A stretch of 64,000 nucleotides of DNA from Alicyclobacillus herbarius DSM 13609 (GTDB lineage Bacteria > Bacillota > Bacilli > Alicyclobacillales > Alicyclobacillaceae). This document shows, in pieces, positions 46,605 through 55,542 of this stretch. Within the stretch, counting starts at the first letter, position 1. Each line of letters starts with the position of its first letter. Where the stretch lies: the NCBI RefSeq assembly GCF_000430585.1, contig NZ_AUMH01000016.1, forward strand, positions 1 to 64,000, in the 5' to 3' direction. A program made the position numbers and the translations under genes. The notes under the pieces are model-generated. The model was not told the DNA's origin. It did no database searches and saw nothing but the letters and a program-made list of their open reading frames with translations.

Positions 46605-47906
46605 TCACCTCGGCACATCGTCGACGGGCCTAGGGCCACCAATGGTCAAGACGTACGAGAGGGCTGTAAAGAGCGTCAGGGCTCCCACGGTGGTGAAGAA
46701 GGCACTCATCCACGACACTGGGACTGCCCAGTCAGCGGGGAAAAAGTGCACCACTTCCAATCCACCAACAAGCACCCCGATTCCATAGAGTACGAGTGCA
46801 ACTCGTACCCGACGCGGTGGCACCATGTCGTCAATCAGTGGTGCGGATCTGCGTTCCGGCCGTTTGCTAAACCTGTATTCAAACCATAAGAATGGAATGA
46901 TCTTTTGCATATAGGAAAAAACCAACGGAATCAGTCCGGCAAACAGGAACAAGTAGGCTGCAAGGACGAGTAAAACCCGACTCGTGTGAATCGCGCAAAA
47001 AACCAGTAAAGCCTCGCTGATGAGCATGAGTCCGAGTGCAGCCAGGGCGACCTTGAGCGGAAAGACAATCCGCTTGCGTTTGCGGCTTTTCACAATGCTT
47101 GTGACATCCCACGCAAAGAATCCCATGCCTACAAGAACGGCGAGCGCAGACAGGACGCGCAGCCAATACAGCCAAACGGATGTGGAAAGCACCGGGTCTA
47201 GATACTGGAAAAAATGGGTAAAGGCCAGAAGTCCGCCGCCGAGGAAATAGAACAGTCCGGCTCTCGGCAGGGAGGCCTGATATCCATGACTCAATACGAA
47301 CATGGGAACGAACTTGTAGGAGACCACCAGGACAAGTCCTCCCCAAAAAAGAATTCCACCGAGGATGGCATGGGTGAGGAGCAAGGGAAGCCCGATATGG
47401 GCTGGCTGCCAGAGCTGAAACAGCCCCAAGAGGATCGTTGCCCCTAAGGATGCGATGGGAATCCCAAGCATCCGGTGGACGGGGGTGCGGTTCCGTGCGT
47501 GTTTGTAGCTGACATGGTATAAAAAGTGCGCAAAACCCAAAAGGCCGATAAGAACCCCGATTCCCCCGATGCGTGATAGGCTTTGTTCCCGGCTCACAAA
47601 GCCCGCAATGAGGGCTAGAACCGACAGAATGTGCAACGGCAAATGCCAATACAGGACATGTCTCGGCATGGGAGGGGCTTGAAAGGCGATGGGCACCACC
47701 TGGTAGAGAACGCCGTAGGCCACGGTGAGGAGAAACCCCAATAACAACCCATGCAGCACGCCTACCGTGTTTACGCTCCACCAATCTCCTTTCGCCCACT
47801 GGGACAGTGTAGTCCCTGTCACTGCCAGACAGACGCACGCCACCAACAATCCGCAGAGGAGATAGGTCACCGTTGCGGATAGACGTTTCTTGGTAGACGT
47901 TTCCAC
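46605..47906 (-). CDS. Polytopic heme-copper oxidase I / NnrS-like protein (A)
   Basis: The 433-residue protein has about twelve helices and His-bearing helices such as LHGLLLGFLLTVAYGVLYQVV, HAILGGILFWGGLVLVV and FTHFFQY. These resemble subunit-I-like and NnrS-like membrane proteins that bind heme, often found with NO and nitrite enzymes. It lacks a recognisable HPE-Y motif, so it is not a standard oxidase. GTG 47906 follows GGGAGG; ATG 47933 is weaker. Divergent from nirK. Function inferred from context. Confidence 0.55.
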   Translation of the reverse strand: METSTKKRLSATVTYLLCGLLVACVCLAVTGTTLSQWAKGDWWSVNTVGVLHGLLLGFLLTVAYGVLYQVVPIAFQAPPMPRHVLYWHLPLHILSVLALIAGFVSREQSLSRIGGIGVLIGLLGFAHFLYHVSYKHARNRTPVHRMLGIPIASLGATILLGLFQLWQPAHIGLPLLLTHAILGGILFWGGLVLVVSYKFVPMFVLSHGYQASLPRAGLFYFLGGGLLAFTHFFQYLDPVLSTSVWLYWLRVLSALAVLVGMGFFAWDVTSIVKSRKRKRIVFPLKVALAALGLMLISEALLVFCAIHTSRVLLVLAAYLFLFAGLIPLVFSYMQKIIPFLWFEYRFSKRPERRSAPLIDDMVPPRRVRVALVLYGIGVLVGGLEVVHFFPADWAVPVSWMSAFFTTVGALTLFTALSYVLTIGGPRPVDDVPR

Positions 47907-48231
47907 CTTAGACTGCCTCCCGCTTGCCGTCATTATCTACAGTCTAACCCATTATCGGAGATTGTGGAGACGAAAACGGACGGCTTGTCGTGGGCAGCAT
48001 CGACCAACGACAAACAGCCAATGTGGATGAGAGAAAATGGTCTAAACGCACTATAGGCGATTGGGCGCATCCGTACTGGCTTCGGGTGGATAATCCTCGT
48101 ACCCTAACATGCGAATCATGTGTGACCTAATTTACAGTGTATGGTCAGCGCATTTGGTAGGTTGTCGGAGAGTGAAGGCAACGAAAGAGCAGGAATGACG
48201 GATCACGTAAGTATGAAGGAGGCACATCACG
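47907..48231. other. Divergent promoter region, protein A / nirK
   Basis: It carries no gene. An Fnr-like site at 48121-48136 is the only clear signal; the remaining sequence has no evident hairpin or open frame with a good start. Confidence 0.5.
48121..48136. promoter_or_regulatory. Fnr/Crp-type box upstream of nirK
   Basis: TGTGACCTAATTTACA differs at one position from TGTGA-N6-TCACA. It lies 96 bp before the nirK start; the Crp/Fnr regulator encoded at 49296 is the likely binder. Confidence 0.6.
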
Positions 48232-49248
48232 ATGGAACGCAACGGAGGCCGGTTCCGTTTGCCAAGGCGCAGGTGGCCACGGCCTATCGCGTATCAGCGT
48301 GTTCTGATTTTCTTACCTGTCGTACTGTTGCTGGTGGGAATAGCAGGATGTGGAATCTGGTCCGGCGAAACGCATTCAAGCTCGGCCAACATCCGGCCAG
48401 GAAAGATGCAGATGGATGGTGGCAGCGCTACCGGAAAAGCGTTGAATCAACGACCGGTACCGATGAAAGTGACACGCCATGGACACCAGGTCCATATCAC
48501 AATGGTGTCGGAAGAAACGAGGGTGCAGATTGCACCTGGGAAGTATTACAACGCGTGGACGTTCGACGGCACCGTCCCCGGCCCGACCCTGCAGTTGCAA
48601 CAGGGAGACCACGTGACGTTGACACTGCGGAACCTCGATCCGAAGATGTCACATTCGATTGACTTGCACGCGGCGCTGGTTTCACCCAATCAAACGTTTG
48701 TGGATGTGCCGCCAGGTAAAACGAAGACCATTCACTTTACCGCTAAAGTTCCTGGTGTATACATGTATCACTGCGCGTCGATGCCGATGCTCCAGCACAT
48801 CGGCAATGGCATGTATGGGGCCGTGGTAGTCACGGCGCCTGGACAGCCCAAACCGGACTATACCATTGTCCAGAGCGAGTTTTATCCAGGCGGCAATTAC
48901 GATAAGATGAAAAATGGACAACCGTCCTATGTCGTCTTTAACGGGAAGGCGTTTCAGTATGTAAGCCATCCCCTGAGGGCGAAAGTTGGCAAGCCGTTGA
49001 CGATTGCGTTTGTGAACGCAGGACCGAATGAGGTTTCGGCGTTTCACATTGTCGGGAGCGTGTTGTCGGATGTCGAGGCGTCCGGAAATCCGAAAAATCA
49101 TTTTTACGACGTCTCAACGCAAGCCGTGGTTCCTGGGGAAGGAGTCTTGATCCGCGTGACTTTTCAACAACCCGGTACGTACAACATGGTGACACACGTA
49201 ATGCGTGATGCCGATAAAGGGGCGACTGGGAGTATCGTGGTGACATAA
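48232..49248 (+). CDS. nirK: Copper nitrite reductase, lipoprotein
   Basis: NirK reduces nitrite to NO. The 338-residue two-cupredoxin protein is exported (lipobox AGC, Cys40). Type 1 Cu ligands are His141, Cys181, His189 and Met194; type 2 ligands are His146, His180 and His322; Asp144 (SIDLHAA) is the catalytic Asp, and His272 (AFHIVG) the likely catalytic His. Spacing matches AniA-type enzymes. ATG 48232 follows GAAGGAGG. An Fnr-like box lies upstream, and the regulator gene follows 47 bp after. Confidence 0.92.
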   Translation: MERNGGRFRLPRRRWPRPIAYQRVLIFLPVVLLLVGIAGCGIWSGETHSSSANIRPGKMQMDGGSATGKALNQRPVPMKVTRHGHQVHITMVSEETRVQIAPGKYYNAWTFDGTVPGPTLQLQQGDHVTLTLRNLDPKMSHSIDLHAALVSPNQTFVDVPPGKTKTIHFTAKVPGVYMYHCASMPMLQHIGNGMYGAVVVTAPGQPKPDYTIVQSEFYPGGNYDKMKNGQPSYVVFNGKAFQYVSHPLRAKVGKPLTIAFVNAGPNEVSAFHIVGSVLSDVEASGNPKNHFYDVSTQAVVPGEGVLIRVTFQQPGTYNMVTHVMRDADKGATGSIVVT

Positions 49249-49295
49249 TAGACCTTGAATCCAATCTCACCAAGGGAGGAGGAGAACCGGGAGGA

Positions 49296-49970
49296 ATGGG
49301 GTTTGAAGAATCGAGACGACATGTTTTACGCGAAATCGAGTTGTTTCAAGACTTAAGTGACGAAGAATTGGCCAAGGTGTCCGATCTATGCGTCGAACAC
49401 CGGTATCCCAAGGGGACCTACATTTTTATGGAGGGAGACGAACGGGAGGCCGTCTACTTCATTCGTCGTGGATTGGTGAAGGTGTTCAAGGTCGACGAGG
49501 AAGGTCGAGAACACATTGTGACCGTTCTCGGAAAGGGACAGATGTTTCCGCATGTGGGATTTTTCGATGACGCCCCTTATCCGGGAACCGCGCAGGCGAT
49601 GGAAGAGAGCACCCTGCTTATGATTCGACGTAGCCAATTTGACGCTTTGTTGATGAGCCAGCCCGCCATCATGCGCAAGGTGATGCATGTGATGGGGCAA
49701 AAAATTTTAATGCTCCAAGCAAAGCTCCAGGAGCTGGCTTTGTTTGATGCGCACGACAGGGTGGTCGCACTCATTCGTCACTTCGCCGAGGAACACGGGC
49801 AGCCCGAGGCTGACGGGATTCATATCCGGTTGCCTGTCACACACGGAGAAATGGCTCAGATGATTGGTATGACGCGCGAGTCGGTCAACCGTGTCTGGAG
49901 CCAATTGCGACGCAGTGGTGTGCTCAGCGGTGAACGAGACGAATGGGTGGTTCATTTTGACCGTCTATAA
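49296..49970 (+). CDS. Crp/Fnr-family transcription regulator
   Basis: The 224-residue regulator has an N-terminal cyclic-nucleotide-binding fold (YPKGTYIFMEGDEREAVYFI, GLVKVFK) and a C-terminal winged helix with recognition segment MAQMIGMTRESVNRVWSQL. It has a single Cys (SDLC), so it lacks the [4Fe-4S] set of Fnr and is more like Dnr/ArcR-type regulators. ATG 49296 follows GGGAGGA. Context suggests control of nirK and neighbours by NO or low oxygen; this is inference. Confidence 0.88.
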   Translation: MGFEESRRHVLREIELFQDLSDEELAKVSDLCVEHRYPKGTYIFMEGDEREAVYFIRRGLVKVFKVDEEGREHIVTVLGKGQMFPHVGFFDDAPYPGTAQAMEESTLLMIRRSQFDALLMSQPAIMRKVMHVMGQKILMLQAKLQELALFDAHDRVVALIRHFAEEHGQPEADGIHIRLPVTHGEMAQMIGMTRESVNRVWSQLRRSGVLSGERDEWVVHFDRL

Positions 49971-50037
49971 ACGTTGGATCCGTGGTACGGTGGTCCATGT
50001 ATGCCGGTATCGGTTGATGAAAAAGGGGAGCACTTCG

Positions 50038-51345
50038 GTGACAAGGCCGGGTTTGCAGGCATTGCCCAAAATCTTCATTTTGTTTGCAGGGCTTCACTTT
50101 TTGCTGGGTGCAGCACTGGGGGCCTGGATGGCGGGCGATAGGTATGCTATCTCTTACATCGTCAACGTCCACGCGGAAATCAATCCGTTCGGTTGGCTGA
50201 CGATGATGATTTACGGCATGACCTATGCGGTGCTGGGAGTCTCGGCTGGGCTTCGCCTTCCCTGGCGATGGCTGGGCTGGCTGCACTTTGGCATGGCTGA
50301 GACAGGGATCTTGATCGTTGTCGTCGGTATCTTAACCCGTGCCGACGCGGTTGGCCTTGTCGGAGGCCTTCTGCAAGCAGCCGCACCCGTCGTGTTCTTG
50401 GTGAACATCCTGAGCGCCGTGTTTACCTCCAAACGACACCGATCTTCAGAAGGTTCTGCAGAGCGCCGTCACTTGCCTGCGGAGTTAGAGTTTTTAGGAC
50501 GATTCCCGCAACTTCGAGATTCGGACAGGATTGCCCAACGGGGAACGGACGTGGCACTGATGGCGTTCTTGATAGCCGTGCTGTGGGCGGCCGAACAAAG
50601 CATTTCTTACGGGCGATGGACATGGCTGGATATGCCGGTTCCGGCCTATCTCATTATGGCGGGGTGGATTGGAGGAACGCTGCTCGCCGTATCACTTCAT
50701 CTGTTTCCACGCTTCTTTGGGATAGGCGCAATGCCACGCGGCGTCATACGGTGGGTGCAAGGATTGTGGGGACTATCGCTTGTTTCCGCAGTTCTCGAAG
50801 ACTTCCTGGGTCACCCGCAGTTCCGTCTGGCAAATACCATGTTTGCGGTCGCTTTAATCATCCTATCGGTGACCTACGCATGGTTCCTTTTCCGATCCGC
50901 ACGTCAGCAATGGAGAACGACCGGTCCTGCAGCCTTGGCGTGGTGTGGTGCGTTTGCATGCGCATTTGCACTTGGGATATGGCTTCTTACGGGGCAAGAT
51001 TTGCGTTCGGTGGCCGCGATGCATCTTTTGTTTCTCGGATGGGCGACCACGCTCATTTACTCGGTCGGATATACGTTATTCCCGTTGTTTTTTCACACCC
51101 CACCTGTATCGTTAAAATGGAGTTATGGACAAGTGATAGGGTCACTTGTGGGCACGTTTTTGCTGATTGTCGGATTACAGATGGGTCAAGCGCAGAGCGT
51201 TGTATCTTCCGATTTCGTTCAGGGATTGACAGGATTGGGTGGCCTTTTGGCGGCTTTGTCCGCGTATGTGTTCATGGGACAATGGTTCTGGAGAAGACGG
51301 GGGACAGCGCGTACCCCCGCGCCAAAGGCTTCGACTCCTCGGTGA
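50038..51345 (+). CDS. Polytopic heme-copper oxidase I / NnrS-like protein (B)
   Basis: The 435-residue protein has about twelve helices. HAEINPFGWLTMMIYGMTYAV near residue 45 and MHLLFLGWATTLIYSVGYTL near 340 are repeated H-x3-(N/G)-x-GW blocks that resemble the heme-His helices of subunit-I-like and NnrS proteins. No HPE-Y catalytic motif is seen. GTG 50038 follows AGGGGAG by seven bases. It lies just after the regulator and is the counterpart of protein A across nirK. Probably involved in NO or nitrite handling. Confidence 0.55.
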   Translation: MTRPGLQALPKIFILFAGLHFLLGAALGAWMAGDRYAISYIVNVHAEINPFGWLTMMIYGMTYAVLGVSAGLRLPWRWLGWLHFGMAETGILIVVVGILTRADAVGLVGGLLQAAAPVVFLVNILSAVFTSKRHRSSEGSAERRHLPAELEFLGRFPQLRDSDRIAQRGTDVALMAFLIAVLWAAEQSISYGRWTWLDMPVPAYLIMAGWIGGTLLAVSLHLFPRFFGIGAMPRGVIRWVQGLWGLSLVSAVLEDFLGHPQFRLANTMFAVALIILSVTYAWFLFRSARQQWRTTGPAALAWCGAFACAFALGIWLLTGQDLRSVAAMHLLFLGWATTLIYSVGYTLFPLFFHTPPVSLKWSYGQVIGSLVGTFLLIVGLQMGQAQSVVSSDFVQGLTGLGGLLAALSAYVFMGQWFWRRRGTARTPAPKASTPR

Positions 51346-51372
51346 TCCGCTTCATTCACGTTTATCCACGGC

Positions 51373-51585
51373 TCACGCGTCTTCCTGCCAGACGCCACGA
51401 CGGGAGTACTCATCAATGGCGGTCAGCCCCTGACCCAAGAAACGTTCAAATGAAAGCAGGCAGAGGTACCATGCCGTGCCATCGAGAACGTTCGTGACTT
51501 GTACGACATCGTGGCAATCGTGATCGCAAATCTGTTCTGCGGTTGGAAAAATTCGCGTCAGCAATACGGCCTTGGCTGGCTCCAT
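51373..51585 (-). CDS. Hypothetical small protein (70 aa)
   Basis: ATG 51585 follows AGGAGG by eight bases, a strong sign of translation. The product starts MEPAKAVLLTRIFPTAEQIC and holds CDHDCHDVVQVTNVLDG, a His/Cys-rich segment that could bind a metal, then YLCLLSFERFL. No family is recognised. It converges with protein B of the nitrite cluster. Confidence 0.55.
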   Translation of the reverse strand: MEPAKAVLLTRIFPTAEQICDHDCHDVVQVTNVLDGTAWYLCLLSFERFLGQGLTAIDEYSRRGVWQEDA

Positions 51586-51758
51586 CGCAATGCCTCCTAC
51601 GAATCACGGCGGAATACCGTGGCGTTTCGTATTCTTTCACAGGATAGCCACGGAATGCGTCCGTCCATACCTAGGGAAACGTGTCGTATTGCGAAACGTT
51701 CGAGAAAAAGGACCATGAACCCATGCCGTACGTTTCCGGAAAAGGAGGCGAAACCGTT

Positions 51759-52889
51759 ATGTGGCTCGATGTCTTCGTTGGGTGTTACAGCTCGCCCCAC
51801 GAACGAGGCGTCCATTGGCTGAAAATGCATTCGAAAACCGGTGAGCTGGTTTATGTGGATGGGCTTACGGGTATCGAAAATCCGTCTTTTCTCGCGCTGC
51901 ACCAGGCTGGCGTACGGTTGTACGCGGTCGGTGAAAGCAAAAACGGGGAAGTGGTCTCCATAGAAGTTGACCGGGAAGCGTGCAGCCTTCGATTGCTCAA
52001 TCGCGCCTCCACCCGCGGTGCGGATCCGTGTCACGTCCGACTCACAAGTGACGCGAAGGTTCTCATCGTCACGAATTACTCAAGTGGCAGTGTCTGTACA
52101 TTTCGTCTCGATCCGGACGGGCGAATTGGTCAAATGGCGGCGCATGTTGTTCATCAGGGGCACAGCGTTCGACCGGATCGTCAACAGGGACCTCATCCAC
52201 ACAGCGCGATGCCCGAGTCGGATTCTTCCTGGGTCTTGGTCCCAGATCTAGGGCTCGATCAAGTCTTGATATATCGGTTGGATAAGACCACAGGACAAAT
52301 ACGCAGACACGCTTCCGTCGCCACGCCGGCGGGGTCGGGACCCCGTCACCTGGCCTTTCACCCGCGGTTGGCCTTGGTCTATGTCTGCTGTGAACTCGAT
52401 TCTACAATTGTCTCCTACCGGTTCGACCGGGCGGATGGTCGGATGACAGAATGGGAGTGTGTTTCACTCCTACCCGCTGGATTCACGGGCCTGAATACGG
52501 CGGCCGACATTCACGTCCGGCTAGATGGACGTTTTCTGTACGCATCGAACCGCGGACATGACACCGTTGCTTGTTTTGCGATTGGCGAGGATGGCCGTCT
52601 CACCGGTCTTGGACATGTGAGTGCGGGTGGCCGAACCCCGCGAAACTTCGCGCTAACCCCGGATGGCCGGCATATGCTTGTCGCCAGCCAGGATGATGAC
52701 CAATTGTCGGTATTCGCGCTTGATGAAGCGGGATGGCCTCGGCCAACAGGAAGCACGTATGCGATGTCACGGCCAGTCTGTATCCAAGTCCAGGATCAGA
52801 AAGGGCCCCTGCAAGAATGGATCTCACAGGAGTCATCAGTCGAAAAAGGCGGTTACGGTGAGCCCCATCACTGGCCTCAGTACATATAA
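51759..52889 (+). CDS. Lactonase, 7-bladed beta-propeller (6-phosphogluconolactonase type)
   Basis: The 376-residue protein belongs to the YbhE/Pgl propeller family that opens sugar lactones, in the pentose phosphate pathway or related oxidation. Repeated blades contain VGCYSS, GENPSFLAL-like IENPSFLAL, DPCHVRLTSD, GSGPRHLAFHP, DGRFLYASNRGHDTV and RTPRNFALTPDGRHMLVA. ATG 51759 follows AAAGGAGG. It stands alone. Specific substrate cannot be settled. Confidence 0.85.
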   Translation: MWLDVFVGCYSSPHERGVHWLKMHSKTGELVYVDGLTGIENPSFLALHQAGVRLYAVGESKNGEVVSIEVDREACSLRLLNRASTRGADPCHVRLTSDAKVLIVTNYSSGSVCTFRLDPDGRIGQMAAHVVHQGHSVRPDRQQGPHPHSAMPESDSSWVLVPDLGLDQVLIYRLDKTTGQIRRHASVATPAGSGPRHLAFHPRLALVYVCCELDSTIVSYRFDRADGRMTEWECVSLLPAGFTGLNTAADIHVRLDGRFLYASNRGHDTVACFAIGEDGRLTGLGHVSAGGRTPRNFALTPDGRHMLVASQDDDQLSVFALDEAGWPRPTGSTYAMSRPVCIQVQDQKGPLQEWISQESSVEKGGYGEPHHWPQYI

Positions 52890-52983
52890 GGCCATCACAG
52901 GTACAATGAACAAGCAGAACCAGGCAGCACTGTAGGGGACGTTGCCGTTTATAAACTGACTGGGCGAGAGTGGGGGAATTTCA

Positions 52984-53178
52984 TTGCTGGTTGCGTTTAT
53001 TCACGGGTTTGCGTTGTCTCTTGGATTAATTTTACCCATTGGCATGCAGAATGGGTTTATCCTGACACAGGGAGCGCTGCACAGGCGGTGGTCCAAATTG
53101 TTGCCATCTGTGGTGACCGCGTTGATGATGTGGGCATCGGCGATCTATCTCGCCTATATCATCCATACGTTCGAATGA
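52984..53178 (+). pseudogene. LysE/ArgO amino-acid exporter, truncated
   Basis: The frame from TTG 52984 begins FIHGFALSLGLILPIGMQNGFILTQGAL, the typical start of LysE/ArgO exporters, but stops after 64 residues where about 200 are normal. The end (MMWASAIYLAYIIHTFE) may be joined from another part by deletion. It marks the left side of a decayed stretch reaching 54456. Confidence 0.7.
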
Positions 53179-53246
53179 TATGGATTATGACGCGTTCGAG
53201 GTGCAGCGCATTACGTCCGATAATATATATTATGTTAACTTAGAAA

Positions 53247-53450
53247 TTGGGGCGGGGAATTGAAGTATTATTTGGACGCCGAGCTTTACCATACGGGCGT
53301 GGTATTGCAGGCTTCATTTCTAGTGCAGCGGTACTCTATGGCATACAACTGTTCGTACCGGGAATGCGGGTAAGTATTCTCGGAATGCTGCTTGCTTCAT
53401 TGGTGATTGGACTTGCAGACTTAGCTATCCCAACAGGATCAAAAGCGTAA
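53247..53450 (+). CDS. Small membrane protein, possible fragment
   Basis: The 67-residue frame ends in two hydrophobic segments, GFISSAAVLYGIQLFVPGMRV and ILGMLLASLVIGLADLAI, like small holin-type or YvlD-like membrane proteins of Firmicutes. The N-terminus is not convincing and the TTG start has only a poor ribosome site. It could be a relic. Confidence 0.4.
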   Translation: MGRGIEVLFGRRALPYGRGIAGFISSAAVLYGIQLFVPGMRVSILGMLLASLVIGLADLAIPTGSKA

Positions 53451-53499
53451 CCTGAATACTGGTCGTAAACGGGGCGGTCGTGGCTGATTCTGACTTCGC

Positions 53500-53720
53500 G
53501 CCACTTTCCCGGCTATATCGGGTGGTCCGAAAGCGCCAGGGCGGATCGAACGTCGAACTTCAGCCAAATCCCAATATCGGTTCCCCGCACCCATTTTCCC
53601 CAAGTCGATGAATCTCCGAATCTTCCCTTCCGAGACAAGGATGTTGGGAAGTAAATAATCGCCGGGCATACCACCAGATCCTGGTCTCCCCTCCCCTGCT
53701 ACTCCTGCAGTTGAAAGGGA
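53500..53720 (-). pseudogene. Aminoglycoside phosphotransferase (APH(3')-like) relic
   Basis: The minus strand encodes DQDLVVCP and, after a frameshift near 53668, GDYLLPNILVSEGKIRRFIDLG and NRYWDLAEVRRSIR. These are the catalytic HGD loop and the Mg-binding D-x-G block of APH(3')-type kinases. The catalytic His is replaced in the frame shown, the reading frame is broken, and the N-terminal domain is missing, so it is inactive. Confidence 0.65.
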
Positions 53721-54195
53721 CACGTGTTTGCGTCTAAAAGGCAAGGGCCTCATCAATTCATCGCAAGCCTGCAGTGGTCCGAAGCAGCCAGGCCGTTGAC
53801 CTCGGAAATGAGCGAAAACTGGCAAGGCCCATACACGCAAAAATTCAAGACACGCGGTAAAGACACATTCCCTGCGGTCACTTCAGCCGTCTGAACTCCG
53901 GCTCAATGCTGCACCGTAGCCTGCACTTTCAAGTGCAAGGGTTGGCGGGTCGGTGGTACAAGCGGGTACACACGGTTGAAAACTTTCATCTCTACGTCGT
54001 CGGAGCCCACAAACACTCATCGGACACTTTTCTGCTCGTCGGGCGACCCCTGCTTCCCAGTATACGACGGTACTGTTTTTTCAACGCTCACTTGGCTGGT
54101 AGAAATTCGTACAACGTGACGTATTGTTGGCTTTTGAGCCGCTGCAAAATTAAATGCTTCTACAGATGACCTTCGCTCGCTAGAACCGCGGCGTG
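53721..54195. other. Decayed stretch without supported gene
   Basis: Open frames here (for example 53906-54169) show no family motif, hydrophobic pattern or ribosome site. It lies between a phosphotransferase relic and a lipase relic and is probably degraded coding DNA. Confidence 0.45.
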
Positions 54196-54456
54196 TTAAG
54201 TAGCCAAAGGACCTCCAAGGCTAAAACCTGCCACTGTAAACGACGCATCTGGGTCCAGACTTGCCAGATAATCTTGAAGGCTTTGCGAAGGTCCATTTAC
54301 CGGATCGACAAATGAAAATGACTTATAAAATCTCGTGAACCCGTAATCCGTTGCCCCGCCATTCGGGACAAGCGTAAAATCCGTCATCGAAAACCCAAAA
54401 TTATCGATGAAATATAAAATAGTACCGGTTCCGTGTAAAATGACTGCAAATGTCAT
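54196..54456 (-). pseudogene. Lipase (class 3-like), truncated
   Basis: The 86-residue frame holds ATDYGFTRFYKSFSF, LQDYLASLDPDASFTVAGFSLGGPLA, the nucleophile-elbow GxSxG of an alpha/beta-hydrolase lipase, and stops straight after. The C-terminal half with the Asp and His is missing. AAGGGAG abuts the first ATG. No intact partner. Confidence 0.6.
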
Positions 54457-54615
54457 CTCCCTTAATCCCCGGATTTTTCATCGCTCTTACAGGTCTTGTA
54501 CAAACTCACGGATCTGTTCAGGCGTCGCTTTTGGCGTACCTTCCGTTTTGATTCACTGGATATTTCTCACCGTCATCTCTTGACAAAATTCATTCCACTC
54601 GTCCATCCTATGTGC

Positions 54616-55278
54616 TTACTGCCTCAATTTAATGCTCCGAGATATTACTTGTCGAACGCCGAACCCGATGCCGAGGATTGCAATGGTAATTAGACACTGA
54701 AACGTCGTTCGCGGCGCATCATCCAGAGTTTCGATAAATCGCTTGACAACTGGAATATCCAGCATCAGCGAGGCCGCTGCCCAGGCCATCATCCCTGCCC
54801 CAAGCGGTAAAATCCATTGCTGTTTTTCGATTTGCCGGGATAGAAACAGCCCGACAATTACAAACAGGGGCACCGTGCCGACGGATGACACAACGAGCCA
54901 CAGTCGGTCCCCTTTTAGCTCCGACCCGAGCCAAATCATGTTGTCCAGGTTGCCGAACACCGTAAACAGCCATAGCTTCACCACGGTCCCCCATGCTCGA
55001 AAGACACTTCGTATTTCTGGGATCGTACCGAGTGTGCGAATACACATCCACCCAAGTAGAATAATCGCCACCAAGCGAAACAGGATGTTATCAAGCATTT
55101 TATCTACGCTTGCCGCTAATATCACCTGCGATCCGCCCAACAGAATGCCCACAGCGGTAAGGAATGTGACTTTTTGCCGCTGAGTCGTATGTGAGGGTAA
55201 CAATAGACCCGTGAGCAGTGCATTATCAATTGTGACGACGAGTGCGATCAACACAATCCCGATGAATAGTTTCGGCAT
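54616..55278 (-). CDS. TerC/YjbE-family integral membrane protein
   Basis: The 220-residue protein has about seven helices and two Asn-rich helix motifs with acidic residues, VTIDNALLTGLLLP and FGNLDNMIWLGSELKGD, as in TerC-family proteins, which include manganese exporters. ATG 55278 follows GGGGTGG. The leader carries a 14-bp perfect stem (55299-55338), but I did not find the yybP-ykoY riboswitch core. Divergent from the aldo/keto reductase gene. Confidence 0.72.
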   Translation of the reverse strand: MPKLFIGIVLIALVVTIDNALLTGLLLPSHTTQRQKVTFLTAVGILLGGSQVILAASVDKMLDNILFRLVAIILLGWMCIRTLGTIPEIRSVFRAWGTVVKLWLFTVFGNLDNMIWLGSELKGDRLWLVVSSVGTVPLFVIVGLFLSRQIEKQQWILPLGAGMMAWAAASLMLDIPVVKRFIETLDDAPRTTFQCLITIAILGIGFGVRQVISRSIKLRQ

Positions 55279-55298
55279 AGTCCACCCCACACGATGAG

Positions 55299-55338
55299 AT
55301 AGCCCCTACTGCATAATAAGACCGGCAGTAGGGGCTAT
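55299..55338. repeat. 14-bp perfect inverted repeat in TerC-like gene leader
   Basis: ATAGCCCCTACTGC at 55299-55312 is matched exactly by GCAGTAGGGGCTAT at 55325-55338, with a 12-base loop. No T-run follows on either strand. It starts 21 bases upstream of the TerC-like gene. Confidence 0.7.
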
Positions 55339-55542
55339 TAGTCGGCTTGCGCCGGACGATTAAAGGTGAGCTCCATCACCTATTCTCTTCTTCTCTTGCC
55401 GAAGTGTATGTCCACAATTCGAGTCGTATGACACGGAAAGCTGGAGTGCATACAGGTGGTCCAGACACAGAAAAAGCGCAGAGCCATACCTCGCCCGCTT
55501 TTGATACAATGAAAGCGGATTTTGTGATAGGGGGCGATTCGC

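Noticed and set aside
46149-46889. 246-codon frame on the plus strand
   Set aside because: Shadow of two membrane-protein genes on the minus strand; hydrophilic and without motifs.
53906-54169. 87-codon frame in the decayed stretch
   Set aside because: No ribosome site, membrane segment or family motif.
55279-55420. yybP-ykoY manganese riboswitch before the TerC-like gene
   Set aside because: I could not find the conserved internal-loop sequences; only the 14-bp stem is evident.
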